A DNA stretch of 64,000 nucleotides from Lampris incognitus (GCF_029633865.1 NC_079213.1:84910803-84974802), one strand, 5' to 3'; shown: positions 54,475 to 64,000, counted from the stretch's first letter. Numbers and translations: made by a program. The notes: generated from the sequence alone by a model not told the origin.

Positions 54475-56263
54475 TGTCAGCCAGCCAGTTACCTTATCTG
54501 TTGATGCAAGCTCTGAGGGTCTGGGAGCAGTGCTACTTCAAGATGGGCAGCCAGTAGCATATGGCTCCATGGCATTAACTGACTGTCAAAAACGATATGC
54601 ACAAATCGAAAAAGAATTGCTTGCAATCGTGTTCGGCTGTGAAAAATTCCATCAGTATCTAGTATATGGAAGACATGTCCATGTAGAAAGTGATCACAAG
54701 CCACTGGAAGCGATATTCAAAAAATCACTCCTCAGCACGCCAGCCAGACTACAAAGAATGCTCATGAGACTACAAAAGTACAGTCTTGAGGTCAAGTACA
54801 AGCCAGGCAAGGAGATGCATTTTGCTGATGCTCTAAGCAGAGTATTTCTAAAAGAGCACCATGAGAAACTCCTTGATGAAGAGCTGGAAGTCAACTTTGT
54901 AAATCACCAACTCCCAGTATCAGAGGAAAAGCTGCAGGAGTTCAAAGAAGCATTAAAAGAGGATGCTGAGTTGATACTGGTTGCAAATGCAATTCAGAGA
55001 GGATGGCCAGATAAACAGAGACAGCTTCCAGACAAAATCAAACAGTATTGGACATTTAGGGAAGAGCTGTCATATGTAGACGGACTCATATTGAAGAACT
55101 CAAGGTTAGTAGTACCACACACATTGAGAAGTGAAATGCTCAGGAAAATCCACGAGTCACACATGGGCATGGTTAAGTGCAAGGAGCGAGCCCGTGATGT
55201 ACTGTACTGGCCGGGCATGGCCAAACAGATAGAAGAAGTCGTGGATCGGTGTGCTGTATGTAACACACACAAGAACAATAATCCCAGAGAGCCACTTATG
55301 TCACATCCAGTGCCTGAGAGAGCACGGGCAAAGATAGGTGTGGATTTGTTTCACTTCAATGATGCAGAGTACGTACTGTGTGTGGATTACTTTTCAAAGT
55401 TTCCTGAGATCATCAAACTGAATGGAACCACAAGCAAACACGTCATCATTGGGTTGAAGTCTATATTTGCAAGGCATGGTGTGCCAGATGAGTTATTCTC
55501 CGACAATGGCAGAAAGCTAGTGAGCCAAGAGATGGTGGACTTAAGTGCTGAGTGGGGTTTCAAACACACCACCTCAAGTTCCAACTTCCCGCAGTCAAAT
55601 GGGCAAGTTGAGAGGGCAGTTCAGACAATAAAAAACCTGCTGAGAAAAGCAGAGGACAGCGCTGGTGACCCGTACCTAGCACTACTTGAATACAGGAACA
55701 CGCCACTGAGTGGGGTTGGCCTCTCACCTGCTCAGATGCTCATGGGAAGAAGGCTCAAATCAAAGTTACCTGTGACAAAGACATTGTTGCCGCCAGCTGT
55801 CTATAAAAATGCCAGGAGCAACCCCGCGTATAGACAACAAAGACAGAAACAATACTTTGACCACAGAACCAGGACACAGTCTGACCTCCAAGATGGTGAA
55901 AATGTGAGGATTAGACAAGGCAACAAGTGGGAACCAGCCACTGTGGTATAGAAACACATACAGCCGAGATCATACATTGTTAAAACCACAAGTGGAGAAA
56001 TGTACAGGAGAAATCGCAAACACCTGCTCAAAACAAGAGAGACTTCATTCCCAGGGACACCTGATGACATCACACCAGAGGACTCATATCATGTGGAGCA
56101 AGACACTCTGCCAAATGCTGATCCACCCAGCCCTACTCCAGACTGTTCTACTGTACTGCATTGTCCAAGAGTAGTGACTGACAATACTGTATCCACAAAC
56201 AGTCCTGTGAGAACAACGCGCTGTGGAAGGCCTGTTAGAGTGCCAAAGCGTTATTTGGACTGA
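54428..56263 (+). pseudogene. Gypsy-3 RNase H and integrase
   Basis: It continues in the +1 frame. RNase H: LSVDASSEGLGAVLLQDG, KRYAQIEKELLAIVF, VESDHKPLEAIF. Integrase: zinc finger HESHMGMVKC...CAVCNTHK, D in KIGVDLFHF (about 55340), D in FSDNGRKLV (about 55502), E in NGQVERAVQ (about 55605), LEYRNTPLSGVGLSPAQMLM. A TAG at 55949-55951 interrupts EPATVV; the same frame goes on to 56263 (RVPKRYLD). All three integrase residues are intact. Confidence 0.9.
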
Positions 56264-56441
56264 GTAGAGAAGAAAAAAAAACTTGAGAAAAGGAGATGTA
56301 GTGTATTTAAATAAGAAGTGCATTACTCAGTGTGACTGCTAGGCGGCACTGTAACTTTGCTGTTGTGTTACTGTGTTTGTATTGAGACCACAGAATAAAA
56401 AACGTCGTTGACTGACTAGACATGGCTTCCACCACATCATA

Positions 56442-57653
56442 CACTCACCGGCCACTTTATTAGGCACACCTGTCCAACTGCTCGTTAACGCAAATTTCTA
56501 ATCAGCCAATCACATGGCAGCAACTCAATGCATGTAGGCATGTAGACATGGTCAAGACGATCTGCTGCAGTTCAAACCGAGCATCGGAATGGGGAAGAAA
56601 GGTGATTTAAGTGACTTTGAACGTGGCATGGTTGTTGGTGCCAGACGGGCTGGTCTGAGTATTTCAGAAACTGCTGATCTACTGTGATTTTCACGCACAA
56701 CCATCTCTAGGGTTTACAGAGAATGGTCCGAAAAAGAGAAAATATCCAGTGAGCAGCAGTTCTGTGGGTGAAAATGCCTTGTTGATGCCAGAGGTCAGAG
56801 GAGAATGGCCAGACTGGTTCGAGCTGATAGAAAGGCAACAGTAACTCAAATAACCACTCATTACAACTGAGGTATGCAGAAGAGCATCTCTGAACGCACA
56901 ACACGTCGAACCTTGAGGCAGATGGGCTACAGCAGCAGAAGACCACACCGGGTGTCACTCCTGTCAGCTAAGAACAGGAAACTGAGGCTACAATTCGCAC
57001 AGGCTCACCAAAATTGGACAATAGAAGATTGGAAAAACGTTGCCTGGTCTGATGAGTCTCGATTTCTGCTGCGACATTCGGATGGTAGGGTCAGAATTTG
57101 GCGTCAACAACATGAAAGCATGGATCCATCCTGCCTTGTATCAACGGTTCAGGGTGGTGGTGTAATGCTGTGGGGGATATTTTCTTGGCACACTTTGGGC
57201 CCCTTAGTACCAATTGAGCATCGTGTCAACGCCACAGCCTACCTGAGTATTGTGCCTGACCATGTCCATCCCTTTATGACCAGTGTTCCCATCTTCTGAT
57301 GGCTACTTCCAGCAGGATAACGTGCCATGTCACAAAGCTCGAATCATCTCAGACTTGTTTCTTGAACATGACAATGAGTTCATTGTACTCAAATGGCCTC
57401 CACAGTCACCAGATCTCAATTCAATAGAGCACCTTTGGGATGTGGTGGACCGGGAGATTCGCATCATGGATGTGCAGCCGACAAATCTGCAGCAACTGCG
57501 TGATGCTATCATGTCAATATGGACCAAACCCTCTGAGGAATGTTTCCAGTGCCTTGTTGAATCTATGCCACGAAGGATTAAGGCAGTTCTGAAGGCAAAA
57601 GGGGGTCCAACCCGGTACTAGCAAGGTGTACCTAATAAAGTGGCCAGTGAGGG
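56442..57653 (+). mobile_element. Tc1-type DNA transposon (1.2 kb)
   Basis: CACTCACCGGCCACTTTATT and the inverse AATAAAGTGGCCAGTGAGGG are terminal inverted repeats. TA on each side is the TSD. The interior is a broken DD34E transposase. The family is common in fish. Confidence 0.95.
56590..57621 (+). pseudogene. Tc1 transposase, inactivated
   Basis: The ATG at 56590 begins GKKGDLSDFERGMVVGARR, the paired-like HTH. In-frame TGA stops stand at about 56684, 56769 and 56870, two at places where CGA (Arg) is usual. The middle frame 56874-57299 has WSDESRFLL (first Asp). After a shift near 57290, GYFQQDNVPCHKA (second Asp) and SPDLNSIEHLWD (Glu) give the DD34E triad; the end is KGGPTRY. The intact enzyme cuts the ends and inserts at TA. 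Confidence 0.9.
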
Positions 57654-57662
57654 TATATTACA

Positions 57663-58195
57663 GGTAACATAACGTTGATTTCATGGAATGTACGGGGGCT
57701 TGGTCACGCTGTCAAGTGGGGTAAAGTGTTTGCACATTTAAAATCCTTAAAAGCTGACAATGTTTCTACGAGAAACTCATATTAAAGCTACAGAGCAGAG
57801 GCGACTGAGAGCTAACTGGATTTCTCAAGTTTATCAATCGCCCTTTACATCCAAAGCTAGGGGTTTTGCCATTCTTTTTCGCAAAAATATTCAATTTCAG
57901 CTTGTTTCTATGGTCACAAAGCCAGATGGCAGGTATATTATGATTACTGGAACTATACATTCGCTCCCTGTCATATATGATCCAAATATTAATGATCTAA
58001 ATTTTTTTCGTAAAGTATTTGATTTAATTCCAGATCTCAGCACCACCAATCTGTTAATGGGGGGGGGGCGATTTTAACTGTTACCTTAACCCATTTCTTG
58101 ATAGGCTCTCCTGCCGCATCCCACCTGCCATAACATCTTCCCAAACATGAAATAACCTAATTAAATCAAGAAATGTGGCTGACATCTGGAGACTA
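57663..58195 (+). pseudogene. L1 ORF2 endonuclease, first part
   Basis: ITLISWNVRGLG, KSLKADNVFLRETHI, FTSKARGFAILFRKNI, DGRYIMITGTIHSLP, FFRKVFDLIPDLSTTN. An early frameshift near 57757 and loss of the G-G-D-F motif (a G run gives GGGRF) disable it. It ends at DIWRL, cut by the Rex1-like LINE. Confidence 0.85.
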
Positions 58196-59596
58196 CTTCT
58201 TATGGCTTTAATAATTTGACCCTTAATTGGATGAGGAGCTACTTATCAAACAGAACACAGACCGCTTACTTTAAGGGTAGTTTTTCTACTGTAAGGACAG
58301 TACAGTGTGGTGTTCCTCAGGGAAGTTGTTTGGGCTCATTGCTATACTCTATTTTTACCAACGATATACCACTTGTTTTGAGTAATGCTAGCTTAGCTAT
58401 GTTTGCGGATGATTCCACAATGTATATGTCATCAAACAGCGTGGATGAGTTAAATGTTCTATTGGAAAATTATATGAAATTAATTTTGGGCTGGGTAACC
58501 AAAAACAATCTAGTTTTGAATGTATCAAAGACGAAATGTATTGTTTTTGGCTCAAACAATGCATTAAGAAGTCAGAACCAATTAAGCATATCTATCAAGG
58601 GCAGCTGCATAGATCAAGTTACTGAGGCTAAACTTCTAGGTGTCAGTCTTTATGAACAACTATCATGGCAGAATCACATAGACAAAATAATTGGAAAAAT
58701 GGGGAGAGGAATATCTATGATAAGAAGATACTCCTCTTTCCTTACGCCAACTACCATCTTACAGGTTATACAAACCTTGGTTTTGTCACACCTTGACTAC
58801 TGCCCAGCAATCTGGTCAAGTGCAGCAAAACAGGAGCTAAACAAGCTTCAGATAGTGCAGAATAGAGCAGCACGTCTTGCACTCAGGTGTTCAATGAGAG
58901 AAAGTATAGACCAAATGCATCGTGATCTTGCCTGGTTGAAAGTAGAAGACAGATTAACACGCAGTCTTCTAACGTTATTCAGAAATATAGTTGTGTCAAA
59001 ACAACCTTACTGCCTGTACTCAAGAATAACTTTTTCCCAGGACAGACATGAACATGGAACAAGACAAGTTAGCAGGGGTCATGTTACAGTTCCTCAACCC
59101 AGAACAAATAGAATGAAAAGAACTGCTATGTATAGGGCCATTTCACAGTGGAATAGGTTGCCATATGTTATTACTCAGGCAACAAGTAAAGTTTTAAAAA
59201 GCAACTTAAGAGGTTATTTTTGGGTACAGACATACACAATGTCTAAACTGTCTAATATATAACTTTTTATATTTTTATTCTGAAATATGTAGCTCAAAGC
59301 AGTTGGTAGGAGCAGTCTGTGATCAATGCTACTGTAAGTGTGTGTGTGTGTGTGTGGGGGGGGGGGTTATGCGTTTGGCTTCTCTAATAATGCTGGTTTA
59401 ATTGAGGTGGGTGGGTGGGATGGGGTGGGGGATGAATTGAATTTAATGATGCAATTGTGCTTTTTTATGTATGCATGCATGTGAAAGCATGTGTATACAT
59501 GGATGTTGTTGTAGGAAGTTTTTAATGTGGACCACATGAAGAGTAGCTGTTGCCTTGCATAACAGCTAATGGGGATCTAATAAACATAAACATAAA
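58196..59596 (+). mobile_element. Rex1-like LINE, 5'-truncated, inserted in L1
   Basis: It begins inside RT and ends CTAATGGGGATCTAATAAAC with an ATAAAC repeat tail. ACTAC flanks both sides (target within the L1 codons for WRLQHP). The 3' UTR has a GT/G run at 59339-59366. Confidence 0.8.
58216..59262 (+). CDS. Rex1-like LINE ORF2 C-terminal half, uninterrupted
   Basis: An open frame of 348 codons: NWMRSYLSNRTQTAYF, VQCGVPQGSCLGSLLYSIFTND and the catalytic AMFADDSTMYMSS (about 58400), thumb LNVSKTKCIVFG, KLLGVSLYEQLSWQNHI and the C-terminal region (YCPAIWSSAAKQELNKLQIVQ). The front of RT and the endonuclease are missing, so it is not a working protein although no stop occurs. A recent insertion is likely. 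Confidence 0.85.
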   Translation: MTLNWMRSYLSNRTQTAYFKGSFSTVRTVQCGVPQGSCLGSLLYSIFTNDIPLVLSNASLAMFADDSTMYMSSNSVDELNVLLENYMKLILGWVTKNNLVLNVSKTKCIVFGSNNALRSQNQLSISIKGSCIDQVTEAKLLGVSLYEQLSWQNHIDKIIGKMGRGISMIRRYSSFLTPTTILQVIQTLVLSHLDYCPAIWSSAAKQELNKLQIVQNRAARLALRCSMRESIDQMHRDLAWLKVEDRLTRSLLTLFRNIVVSKQPYCLYSRITFSQDRHEHGTRQVSRGHVTVPQPRTNRMKRTAMYRAISQWNRLPYVITQATSKVLKSNLRGYFWVQTYTMSKLSNI

Positions 59597-59913
59597 CTAC
59601 AACACCCAATGGACAGAGACTATTCGTTTTTCTCTCACGTCCATAAGTCATATATAAGAATTGATTATTTTCTAGTGGACGCAAAATTAGTATCTAACAT
59701 TGATCAGACTAAGTATTACAACATATTAATATCAGACTATAGTCCAGTATCACTAAAACTGAAGATTGATTTGCCCAAACAAAGTTATTATTGGTGCTTT
59801 AATCCATTGTTGCTCACAGACCAAAGGTTTATTAAGGAGTTCCTTGAGACTAATGATACTTGGGAAGTGTCAGATTCCATACTCTGGGAGACCCTCAAAG
59901 TAGTACTGAGCAG
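59597..59913 (+). pseudogene. L1 ORF2 endonuclease end, second part
   Basis: PMDRDYSFFSHVHKSYIRIDYFL and NILISDYSPVSLKL (the S-D-H of the endonuclease has become S-D-Y). FNPLLLTDQRFIKEFLE and LWETLKVVL follow to the SINE. The lost His would abolish cleavage. Confidence 0.85.
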
Positions 59914-60314
59914 GGTCCGCGTGGTGTAGCGGTCTAGCATCGGCTTTGTGTCGATGCAGTTGCCCACTGGGGACCGGGGTTCGCGCCCCGGTCTCGTCAG
60001 ATCCGACTATGGCCCGACTCGACGAAGAAGCAATAGTTGGCAATGCTGTCTTCGGAAAGGGGGTGGAGTCGGCTTGTGTTCGTCACATGAATGCGTCTCT
60101 GTGTGTGTCGGAAAAAGCAGTGGTTCGGTCTGGATTTGCCTTGTGACGAAAGTGGTGAGGCAGTCTCCTTCTAGACTGCCGGTCGGAAAGACGCAGTATG
60201 CGAACGCATGCAGTACGAGGGTGGGTGTTTAAACTGAAAAAAAAGAAAAAGGGATCGATTGGCCATTAAATTGGGAGAAAAAAGGGGAAAAATCAGAAAT
60301 AAATTTAAGGAAAA
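59914..60314 (+). mobile_element. tRNA-derived SINE in L1, 17-bp TSD
   Basis: GTCCGCGTGGTGTAGCGGTC (box A) and CCGGGGTTCGCGCCCCGG (box B) make a tRNA-like head; the end GATTGGCCATTAAATTGGGA with A/G runs resembles the tail of the SINE at 46363-46631. The flanks 59897-59913 and 60315-60331 match at 14 of 17 positions. Confidence 0.85.
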
Positions 60315-60472
60315 AAAGTAATAATGAGGAGTTAATATAATTTCATTTGAAGCCTCCAAAAAAAGGGAACATCATCATCGGTTGGTGGAGATTGAAAATA
60401 TACTCCCAACTCTTGAACAGTCCTACAGGAACTCTTTTCTACAAAAAGATTATAATAAGATCTTGAGGTTAC
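60315..60472 (+). pseudogene. L1 ORF2, third part
   Basis: After the SINE the L1 frame goes on: IISFEASKKREHHHRLVEIEN, then LPTLEQSYRNSF and DYNKILRL to the DIRS boundary. Confidence 0.75.
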
Positions 60473-60803
60473 ATTTCACGTACTCCAAAATGGCCGAGAG
60501 GGTTATTGCATTGTGACATCATCCACAATAGCTCGCTGGAAAAAAGAAAAACGATGGAGGTGCATTCCCCGTGCCAATCCCGGACAATATGACCCCCTGT
60601 GGTCATATGTCCTCCCACCGACCCCGTATTGGCACGCCCACCGGAAGCGCTATTCCTCTTTCCATCTCCAACTAAATGAGATCGGTCGATGGCTGTTTCT
60701 CTCTCGCTGGGACTAAGAGGAAAACTGCAAATACGCAAGTAATCTAGTGATATACTGGTATATTAGATACTAACTTATAGTTAGCTTACCTTTTATCGCC
60801 AAG

Positions 60804-62453
60804 ATGTTCGTTAATCCGGTCGATGTGGCCGGATTCTACGCTTGGTGCGGGTGTGTTAAACCGGCGACGCTCCGATGGGACCCCCATCCGGACTGTGTCT
60901 CCCATATCCCGCATGTTCACTACACGGGCTACTTGAGGGATGTAGACCGTAATGAGATCGACTGCAATTTCTGTAAAACCATCAGAGGATCGGGGCGCCA
61001 AAGGTGGGCTGCCCTGTACCGTCAAAGATGGGGACTTGCAGATCCCTTCGCACCTGCTAACGAGGCGGCTAGCATGGTGCTACCTAGCTATAGCCATGGG
61101 GCGGAGGCTAGCAACACCCCTCCGATGCTTCCTAGCTACAGTCACGGGACGGCGGCTAGCATTAGCATCCCTCCGGAGCCAGAGGCTATCCCACCATCCG
61201 GGATAGTTAGAGAGGACTGGATCAATGAGATCCTATCTCTCCCTGGTGAATCCGTGGCATGTTATTCGGCGGGTGCGGAACCCGAGGATTCACTGCCTGA
61301 GGAAGTAGACGATCAGGGCGTGGAAGACGACCAGCCAAGTTCGTCTCAACCAAACAAAGATGGCGACGCCATGCAACGTGGGTCCGAAACATTCCTCGCT
61401 AGTTTCCGCGATCTGTTCGCGCGAGCGGTCAAGTCTGTTGACATCGTTACCGAGCCGGGCAATCCTCAAGATCCGGTGGTAGCCGATTTTCCACGAATGG
61501 CAGAGAGGGTCAGGGACTCCACTCTACCACCTTATCCTCACATCGAACGAGCGTTTAAGCGGGCGGAGGCGGATCCGCTACTTAAATCGTCCTCAAAGTT
61601 CAGTCAGAAGGGGGTTGACGTCTTAGCAGTCGAGGTTAGGAACCTCAACTACAAAGACTGGAAAATTCCGCAACCAGAGAGGGACGTTTTATCGTTCAAC
61701 CCTAACACCAAGGTGGGGTCTCGTGATACTCCCAAACACCCTTCGCAGTGGGGCCAACAGGTGGATCGTTACGCGTGTGATGCATGGCACGCCAGTACAC
61801 GCGCAGCTGGACTCGTCTCAACGGCTGGGATGATAACGGCGTACATGCGCAAGCTCTGCAGCCTATCAAACGTCGAGCAAAGCAAAGCCGCCATCGCTAC
61901 AGCAGGTATCGACGGGGCCGAGTTCGGTGACGTAGTGGCCAGCGAAGCAGGTTGTGAGTACATCTTCGAAATGGAACGCATAGCTGACTCCCTGGGATCG
62001 CTGCTGTATTCCATCGCTCTAGAGTGCGGTTCTAGCGCAGCTGCCTCCACCCTTTCGCGCAGACGTCTCTGGCTAGAGACAGCCGGGGTAAAAGAGGAAT
62101 TCTGCAAGGAGTGGATGGCCCACTCCTGCGCAGGGAACCAGGGCCTGTTTGGAACGACCCCGGACATTATCAGCAAATACAAGGCCGCCCAGGCCGAGCG
62201 CGAAACCTTGCACAAGGAGCTTCTCCCGATGACGAAGAACCCGCCTACCCCTAAGCCCGCGGTGGGCACAGGGCAGGGGGACAAGCCTGCGCGCAAGCAG
62301 AAATGGAGAGAGACTTATCCAAAAAGAGGTGGTAAAGTGGGGCACGGGCGTGGACAGGGCTCACGTCCAAACTCCCAGTCTTCCACAGATCCAGCGGCCA
62401 AGGCGGCCAAGCCGGACAGCACAGACACTTCCAAGAAGGGAGCTGCCAAGTGA
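60804..62453 (+). CDS. gag: DIRS gag-like protein, intact
   Basis: 549 codons from the ATG at 60804. The N-terminal part has a Cys/His set (WCGCVKP, CVSHIPHVHYTGYL, CNFCKTIRG), possibly a zinc fold. An acidic Ser/Pro-rich linker with a duplicated LPSYSHG (about 92 and 108) follows, then the conserved helical DIRS gag region (YPHIERAFKRAEADPLL to LGSLLYSIALECGSS) and a basic Gly/Lys-rich C-terminus (KRGGKVGHGRGQGSR) fit for nucleic-acid binding. Function is inferred from element position. Confidence 0.85.
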   Translation: MFVNPVDVAGFYAWCGCVKPATLRWDPHPDCVSHIPHVHYTGYLRDVDRNEIDCNFCKTIRGSGRQRWAALYRQRWGLADPFAPANEAASMVLPSYSHGAEASNTPPMLPSYSHGTAASISIPPEPEAIPPSGIVREDWINEILSLPGESVACYSAGAEPEDSLPEEVDDQGVEDDQPSSSQPNKDGDAMQRGSETFLASFRDLFARAVKSVDIVTEPGNPQDPVVADFPRMAERVRDSTLPPYPHIERAFKRAEADPLLKSSSKFSQKGVDVLAVEVRNLNYKDWKIPQPERDVLSFNPNTKVGSRDTPKHPSQWGQQVDRYACDAWHASTRAAGLVSTAGMITAYMRKLCSLSNVEQSKAAIATAGIDGAEFGDVVASEAGCEYIFEMERIADSLGSLLYSIALECGSSAAASTLSRRRLWLETAGVKEEFCKEWMAHSCAGNQGLFGTTPDIISKYKAAQAERETLHKELLPMTKNPPTPKPAVGTGQGDKPARKQKWRETYPKRGGKVGHGRGQGSRPNSQSSTDPAAKAAKPDSTDTSKKGAAK

Positions 62454-62910
62454 CGTGTTTCGGCAGGATGTTACGACCCACACCAACAGACTGATTCCAG
62501 AGCCGTCTCCGGCGATATAGACGCTTGTTCAGGGGACACAGCGTGCGCAGGGCTAAACACTGCGCCTTTTATTTTGGTTTCTGATGCACAGTCTACTTGT
62601 TCTATTCCAAAGGTTGTGAATGTGAATACAAGTTTTTATGTTGGTGATGATGGTGATTGCGTTTTAAAAGGTTTGAAACGCAAGTCTGATTGTCTGTCTG
62701 AATCTTTAGGTAAAGATGATGATAACAATGTAATAACATCCCTGCTGGAAATATTGGATAATAATGACATGAGCGCAAATGAGCCCCTGGGAGGGGACTA
62801 TGATGCGACAATGTTTAGTCTCTCTGATGGGTCAAATGGTAATTTGGAAAGGTTCAAAACGCCAATTCCCCCATCTGGGTCTCCTTTACAAGGACGAAGC
62901 CCCCCCATGG
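62454..62910 (+). other. Region between DIRS gag and RT
   Basis: About 450 bases with no stand-alone frame recognised; it may hold the start of another overlapping DIRS ORF. Confidence 0.5.
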
Positions 62911-64000
62911 ATGCAGGGCATGGCGGGCGGGGCTTCCCCAGACCCTTTACGCGCAACTTACGCGCGCTACCTGAACAGCAAGGTACAGGAGGCAACGAGA
63001 CCTCAGTCACTCATGTTACACAGATGGAAGGAATTGGTCCCGTCGGCTTCTGTTTTGGATCAGATAGCCCACGGACACCAAATCCTTTTCGAGAACGGTA
63101 TTGTACCCCCGTACTTGGGAATAGTGCATACGGAACCGGGGTCGGTGGCCGAAGCACAAATCCTAGACAACGAACTCACAGAGTTACTCTCGAAAGGGGC
63201 AATCACGGTGGTTCCTCCCCTAGAAAGAGAAGACGGGTTTTACAGCCATTACTTTCTGGTCCCGAAGAAGGATGGGGGCATGCGCCCAATCCTAGATGTG
63301 AAACCCTTCAACAAGTATGTAGAGAAGGTCAGTTTCAAAATGTTACGCACACCGGTTCTGCTGTCAATGGTGACACAGTCCGATTGGCTAACTTCGGTCG
63401 ACCTAAAAGATGCTTTCTATCATTGTCCGATTGCGGAAAGACACAGAAAGTATCTTCGGTTCTGTTACCGGGGTCAGTGTTACCAGTACACATGCCTCCC
63501 GTTCGGATATCGCCTCTCTCCTCTGACATTCACAAGGTGTGTGAAAGCAGCGCTCGGAGTGTTGATGCGCAAAGGTATGCGCTTGGCATGGTTCCTAGAC
63601 GACCTGTTGGTGTTGGCCCGGTCGCCGGAACAAGCAATACTCCATACTCAGGAGTTGATGGAATTCATGGAGTACATGGGTTTCACTATCAACATAAAGA
63701 AGAGCGCGCCATGGCCTTCGTGCCAGGCAACGTATCTGGGTCTGAGTTTGGATACGGTATCCATGCGCGCAACCCTTACGCAAGAGAGATGGCATTCCAC
63801 CAGGACCACGTTAGCACATTTCGTCCCGGGGACATATGTCACTTATCGGATGATCAGGAGGCTGCTGGGCCTTCTGGCATCGGCTCACCAAGTTGTTCCT
63901 TTAGGTCTGTTGTTCATGAGGAGACTGCAATTGTGGTTCGCAGTTCACTTCTTGAAATACGGCAACGAACGCCGGTACAACAACCATCTTATCCTGGTCC
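62911..64000 (+). CDS. pol: DIRS reverse transcriptase, partial at window edge
   Basis: Open with no stop to base 64000 (363 codons shown). The ATG at 62911 is the first plausible one; the frame is open further upstream so the start is uncertain. RT motifs: YFLVPKKDGGMRPILDVKP, DWLTSVDLKDAFYHCPI (motif A), YTCLPFGYRLSPLTF and LAWFLDDLLVLARSPEQA (catalytic DD, about 63590), then IKKSAPWPSCQATYLGLSL. RNase H and the recombinase would follow outside the window. Confidence 0.9.
   Translation, partial: MQGMAGGASPDPLRATYARYLNSKVQEATRPQSLMLHRWKELVPSASVLDQIAHGHQILFENGIVPPYLGIVHTEPGSVAEAQILDNELTELLSKGAITVVPPLEREDGFYSHYFLVPKKDGGMRPILDVKPFNKYVEKVSFKMLRTPVLLSMVTQSDWLTSVDLKDAFYHCPIAERHRKYLRFCYRGQCYQYTCLPFGYRLSPLTFTRCVKAALGVLMRKGMRLAWFLDDLLVLARSPEQAILHTQELMEFMEYMGFTINIKKSAPWPSCQATYLGLSLDTVSMRATLTQERWHSTRTTLAHFVPGTYVTYRMIRRLLGLLASAHQVVPLGLLFMRRLQLWFAVHFLKYGNERRYNNHLILV

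Larger units (their letters stand above)
52114..57662 (+). mobile_element. Gypsy-3: young Ty3/Gypsy element, 3' LTR holding Tc1
   Basis: LTRs of 152 bp (two differences) enclose gag-pol. GGTAA is a perfect 5-bp TSD (52109-52113, 57663-57667). The primer site TGGTGTCAGAA fits tRNA-Leu-type 3' ends. ORFs are long, with one frameshift and one stop. The 3' LTR is split by the Tc1 at 56442-57653. Without the Tc1 the element is about 4.3 kb. Confidence 0.92.
56297..57662 (+). repeat. Gypsy-3 3' LTR, split by Tc1
   Basis: 56297-56441 and 57654-57662 together make the 152-bp LTR. The TA of ATCATATATTACA is the duplicated Tc1 target. Confidence 0.92.
52106..60472 (+). mobile_element. Fish L1 LINE ORF2, split by three later insertions
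   Basis: The ATG at 52106 and the next codon are followed by Gypsy-3. Its TSD (GGTAA) brings back the frame at 57663, giving ITLISWNVRGLG, the L1 endonuclease start. The endonuclease is cut again by a Rex1-like LINE (58196-59596), resumes at 59597 (PMDRDYSFFSHVHKSY) and is cut once more by a SINE (59914-60314); LVEIENILPTLEQSYRNSF and DYNKILRL follow before the DIRS element begins. RT is absent. Confidence 0.85.
60473..64000 (+). mobile_element. DIRS-type retrotransposon, 5' part, open at window edge
   Basis: An upstream non-coding region (about 60473-60803, probably with the terminal repeat) is followed by a gag-like ORF and a DIRS-type RT. LTRs, aspartic protease and DDE integrase are absent, as in DIRS elements, which use a tyrosine recombinase (expected beyond the window). 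No lesion is seen in 3.5 kb. Confidence 0.85.

Noticed and set aside
59946..60232. Frames of 66 and 94 codons
   Set aside because: They are read from the tRNA-derived SINE, a non-coding RNA element.

Overview
The window is a teleost fish genome segment. The evidence is spliced vertebrate genes, eukaryotic polyadenylation signals, fish-type tRNA-derived SINEs, a Tc1 transposon, RTE, L1 and Rex1-like LINEs, and BEL, Copia, Gypsy and DIRS retroelements. Nothing bacterial or phage-like is visible. Only two host protein-coding signals are recognised: a Kv8.2/KCNV2-like last coding exon (30432-30719) and an intact single-exon beta-1,3-N-acetylglucosaminyltransferase of the B3GNT3 type (44316-45458). 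Most of the rest is transposable elements inserted into other transposable elements. Several nestings can be proven to the base from target-site duplications (TSDs) and restored reading frames.

Left part (1-12.5 kb). A BEL/Pao element (start outside the window) carries a CsRn1-like Gypsy element with unusually short 86-bp LTRs (1408-5428); removing it restores the BEL reading frame. The BEL 777-bp LTR is followed 1.06 kb later by a second copy. An RTE LINE 3' end and an antisense APE-type LINE fragment follow.

Middle part (12752-29556). A 16.8-kb DNA transposon has 47-bp inverted ends, a perfect 6-bp TSD, subterminal repeat clusters, a decayed integrase-like (IS3EU-type) transposase on the minus strand and a plus-strand accessory gene fragment. 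Inside it sit a Copia element (half-tRNA-iMet primer site, 5-bp TSD), a hAT-like element, a truncated Gypsy, a second BEL and several copies of a tiny LTR element (TRIM). The LTR of this TRIM contains tRNA-like box A and box B promoter motifs, and its primer-binding site matches tRNA-Leu. This TRIM is the most unusual item in the window.

Right part. 29.6-39 kb: a hAT MITE, the potassium-channel exon, a tRNA-SINE with a perfect 14-bp TSD and a minus-strand chromovirus with full LTRs but three damaged active sites. 39-46.3 kb: the glycosyltransferase locus, with a possible untranslated first exon, microsatellites and, in its presumed intron, a SINE carrying a fold-back element with telomere-like repeats in its loop. 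46.3-51.5 kb: an antisense Rex1-like LINE broken by a TRIM and a solo LTR, then a chimeric LTR element. 51.6-60.5 kb: one L1 LINE split by three insertions: a young Gypsy element (5-bp TSD, L1 frame restored) whose 3' LTR holds a Tc1 element, then a Rex1-like LINE, then a SINE. From about 60.47 kb to the window edge lies a DIRS-type retrotransposon with an intact gag-like ORF and an open reverse transcriptase.

Family names rest on motif recognition by eye. No database search was possible.
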